From: DATGFB01 sp032160545
GTDB lineage: Bacteria > Actinomycetota > Actinomycetes > Mycobacteriales > Jatrophihabitantaceae
Length of the DNA: 14,209 nt
Assembly (NCBI GenBank): GCA_032160545.1
Contig: JAVHVN010000026.1
Location: 1 to 14,209, forward strand
Reading direction: 5' to 3'
In this document: positions 13,337 through 14,209 of the stretch, in pieces
Numbering within the stretch: the first letter of the stretch is position 1
Layout: every line of letters starts with the position of its first letter
Made by a program: the position numbers and the translations under genes
Notes under the pieces: generated by a model
Database searches by the model: none
What the model was told of the DNA's origin: nothing
Seen by the model: only the letters and a program-made list of their open reading frames with translations

Positions 13337-13348
13337 CGGCCGCGTCAG
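13333..13348. terminator. Symmetrical hairpin holding both stop codons of the permease gene and deoA
   Basis: CTGACG-GCCG-CGTCAG is a perfect six-pair inverted repeat with a four-base loop. Its left arm contains the permease TGA (13334-13336) and its right arm the deoA stop (TCA at 13345-13347). Being symmetrical, it would form on either transcript and could act as a two-way terminator, although there is no T-run. Confidence 0.45.
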
Positions 13349-14209
13349 CCGATGCGGTCGAGTACCAGCGGTGCGGGCGTCCAGTCGCCGCCGATCTCAT
13401 AGCCGCCCTCGAGGGCCTGCAGCGCCCGGTCGAAGCGCGCCGGGTCGTCGGTGTGCAGTTCGAGCAGCGGCTCGCCGGTCCGGACGACGTCGCCGGGCTT
13501 GGCGAGCATGACCACGCCGGCCCCCGCCGACACCGGATCCTCCTTGCGGGCCCGTCCGGCACCGAGCCGCCAGGCCGCGACTCCGACCGCATACGCGTCG
13601 AGCCGGCTCAGCACGCCGGAGGCAGGCGCGGCGACGATGTGCCGTTCGCGCGCCACGGGCAGCGGGGCCGAAGGATCGCCGCCCTGCGCAGAGATCATCC
13701 GTCGCCAGACGTCCATCGCGCGGCCGTTGCCAAGCGCATCGGCCGGATCGACGTCACCGATGCCCGCACCGGCGAGCATCTCGCGGGCGAGGGCGAGGGT
13801 GAGTTCCACGACGTCCGGGGGGCCGCCGCCGGCAAGCACCTCGAGGCTTTCGGCGACCTCGAGCGCGTTGCCCGCGGTCCGTCCGAGCGGTGTCGACATC
13901 TGGGTCAGCAGCGCCACCGTGTGCACCCCGTGCGAGCCGCCCAGCCCCACCATCGTGGTGGCCAGCTCGCGCGCGTCCTCGACGCTCTTCATGAAGGCGC
14001 CCGTGCCGACCTTCACGTCCAGGACGAGCGCCGAGGACCCCTCGGCGATCTTCTTGCTCATGATCGACGACGCGATGAGCGGGATCGACTCGACGGTGCC
14101 GGTGACATCGCGCAGCGCGTACAGCTTGCGGTCGGCGGGTGCGAGGCCCTCACCCGCGGCGCAGATCACCGCGCCGACCTCGTTGAGCTGGACGATGAAG
14201 TCGGCGTTG
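13345..14209 (-). CDS. deoA: Thymidine phosphorylase (incomplete, N-terminus off the window)
   Basis: It splits thymidine with phosphate into thymine and 2-deoxyribose-1-phosphate; the sugar then feeds deoC after isomerisation. The last 287 residues are seen, starting inside the conserved block NADFIVQLNEVGAVIC; about a third of the protein lies beyond 14209. Family motifs include LAPADRKLYALRDVTGTVES (visible residues 22-41), IASSIMSKKIAEG (45-57), DVKVGTGAFMKS (64-75) and STPLGRTAGNALEV, then the C-terminal pyrimidine-phosphorylase domain with its AAPASGVLSRLDAYAVGVAAW segment near the middle. The frame stays open past the GTG at 14169, and that GTG lies inside a conserved block, so it is not the start. 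Uridine/thymidine specificity cannot be settled by eye; pyrimidine-nucleoside phosphorylase (pdp) is the alternative name. Confidence 0.92.
   Translation of the reverse strand, partial: NADFIVQLNEVGAVICAAGEGLAPADRKLYALRDVTGTVESIPLIASSIMSKKIAEGSSALVLDVKVGTGAFMKSVEDARELATTMVGLGGSHGVHTVALLTQMSTPLGRTAGNALEVAESLEVLAGGGPPDVVELTLALAREMLAGAGIGDVDPADALGNGRAMDVWRRMISAQGGDPSAPLPVARERHIVAAPASGVLSRLDAYAVGVAAWRLGAGRARKEDPVSAGAGVVMLAKPGDVVRTGEPLLELHTDDPARFDRALQALEGGYEIGGDWTPAPLVLDRIG

Noticed and set aside
14167..14169. GTG as the start of deoA
   Set aside because: The frame continues upstream through NADFIVQLNEVGA, which is a conserved part of the family, so the gene is simply cut by the window edge.

Overview
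The window comes from a high-GC actinomycete chromosome (Actinomycetota). The evidence is very GC-rich codon use, GTG starts, several likely leaderless genes, and a gene set resembling the Mycobacterium tuberculosis neighbourhood that, from memory, holds glpD2, upp, Rv3311, add and deoA. I cannot place it below phylum. I see no insertion sequence, phage gene, tRNA, rRNA or CRISPR array, so this looks like ordinary core chromosome rather than an island. It has some unusual details.

Layout. At the left edge, reading left and off the window, is a secreted protein built of PVAKKK repeats (450 to 1, incomplete). About 240 bp without a gene follows, including a perfect 19-bp palindrome just ahead of that gene. 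upp (minus strand) and deoC (plus strand) diverge from a 66-bp gap. deoC leads an operon with an intact aldehyde dehydrogenase and an overlapping short partner that has lost every key catalytic residue. Next is a lone gene for an acidic protein of unknown role. It converges on glpD (minus), which diverges from glpK (plus) with only 18 bp between the start codons. glpK is coupled by a GTGA overlap to a family 3 glycosidase-like lipoprotein. That lipoprotein converges, 1 bp apart, on add (minus). Diverging from add is a two-gene ABC exporter (plus), which converges on an incomplete deoA (minus, running off the right edge).

How the genes fit together. upp, add, deoA and deoC belong to nucleoside and base salvage. 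deoA frees deoxyribose-1-phosphate. After isomerisation to the 5-phosphate by an enzyme not seen here, deoC cleaves it to glyceraldehyde-3-phosphate and acetaldehyde. The adjacent aldehyde dehydrogenase is the natural candidate to oxidise the acetaldehyde. glpK and glpD take glycerol to dihydroxyacetone phosphate, so both branches end in triose phosphates. The exporter and the two cell-envelope proteins have no clear link to this.

The points most worth following are the two-gene aldehyde dehydrogenase that resembles a split ALDH16, the glycosidase-like lipoprotein lacking the NagZ Asp-His dyad, the repeat protein with its upstream palindrome, the repeated leaderless promoter pattern, and the very tight junctions between opposing genes.
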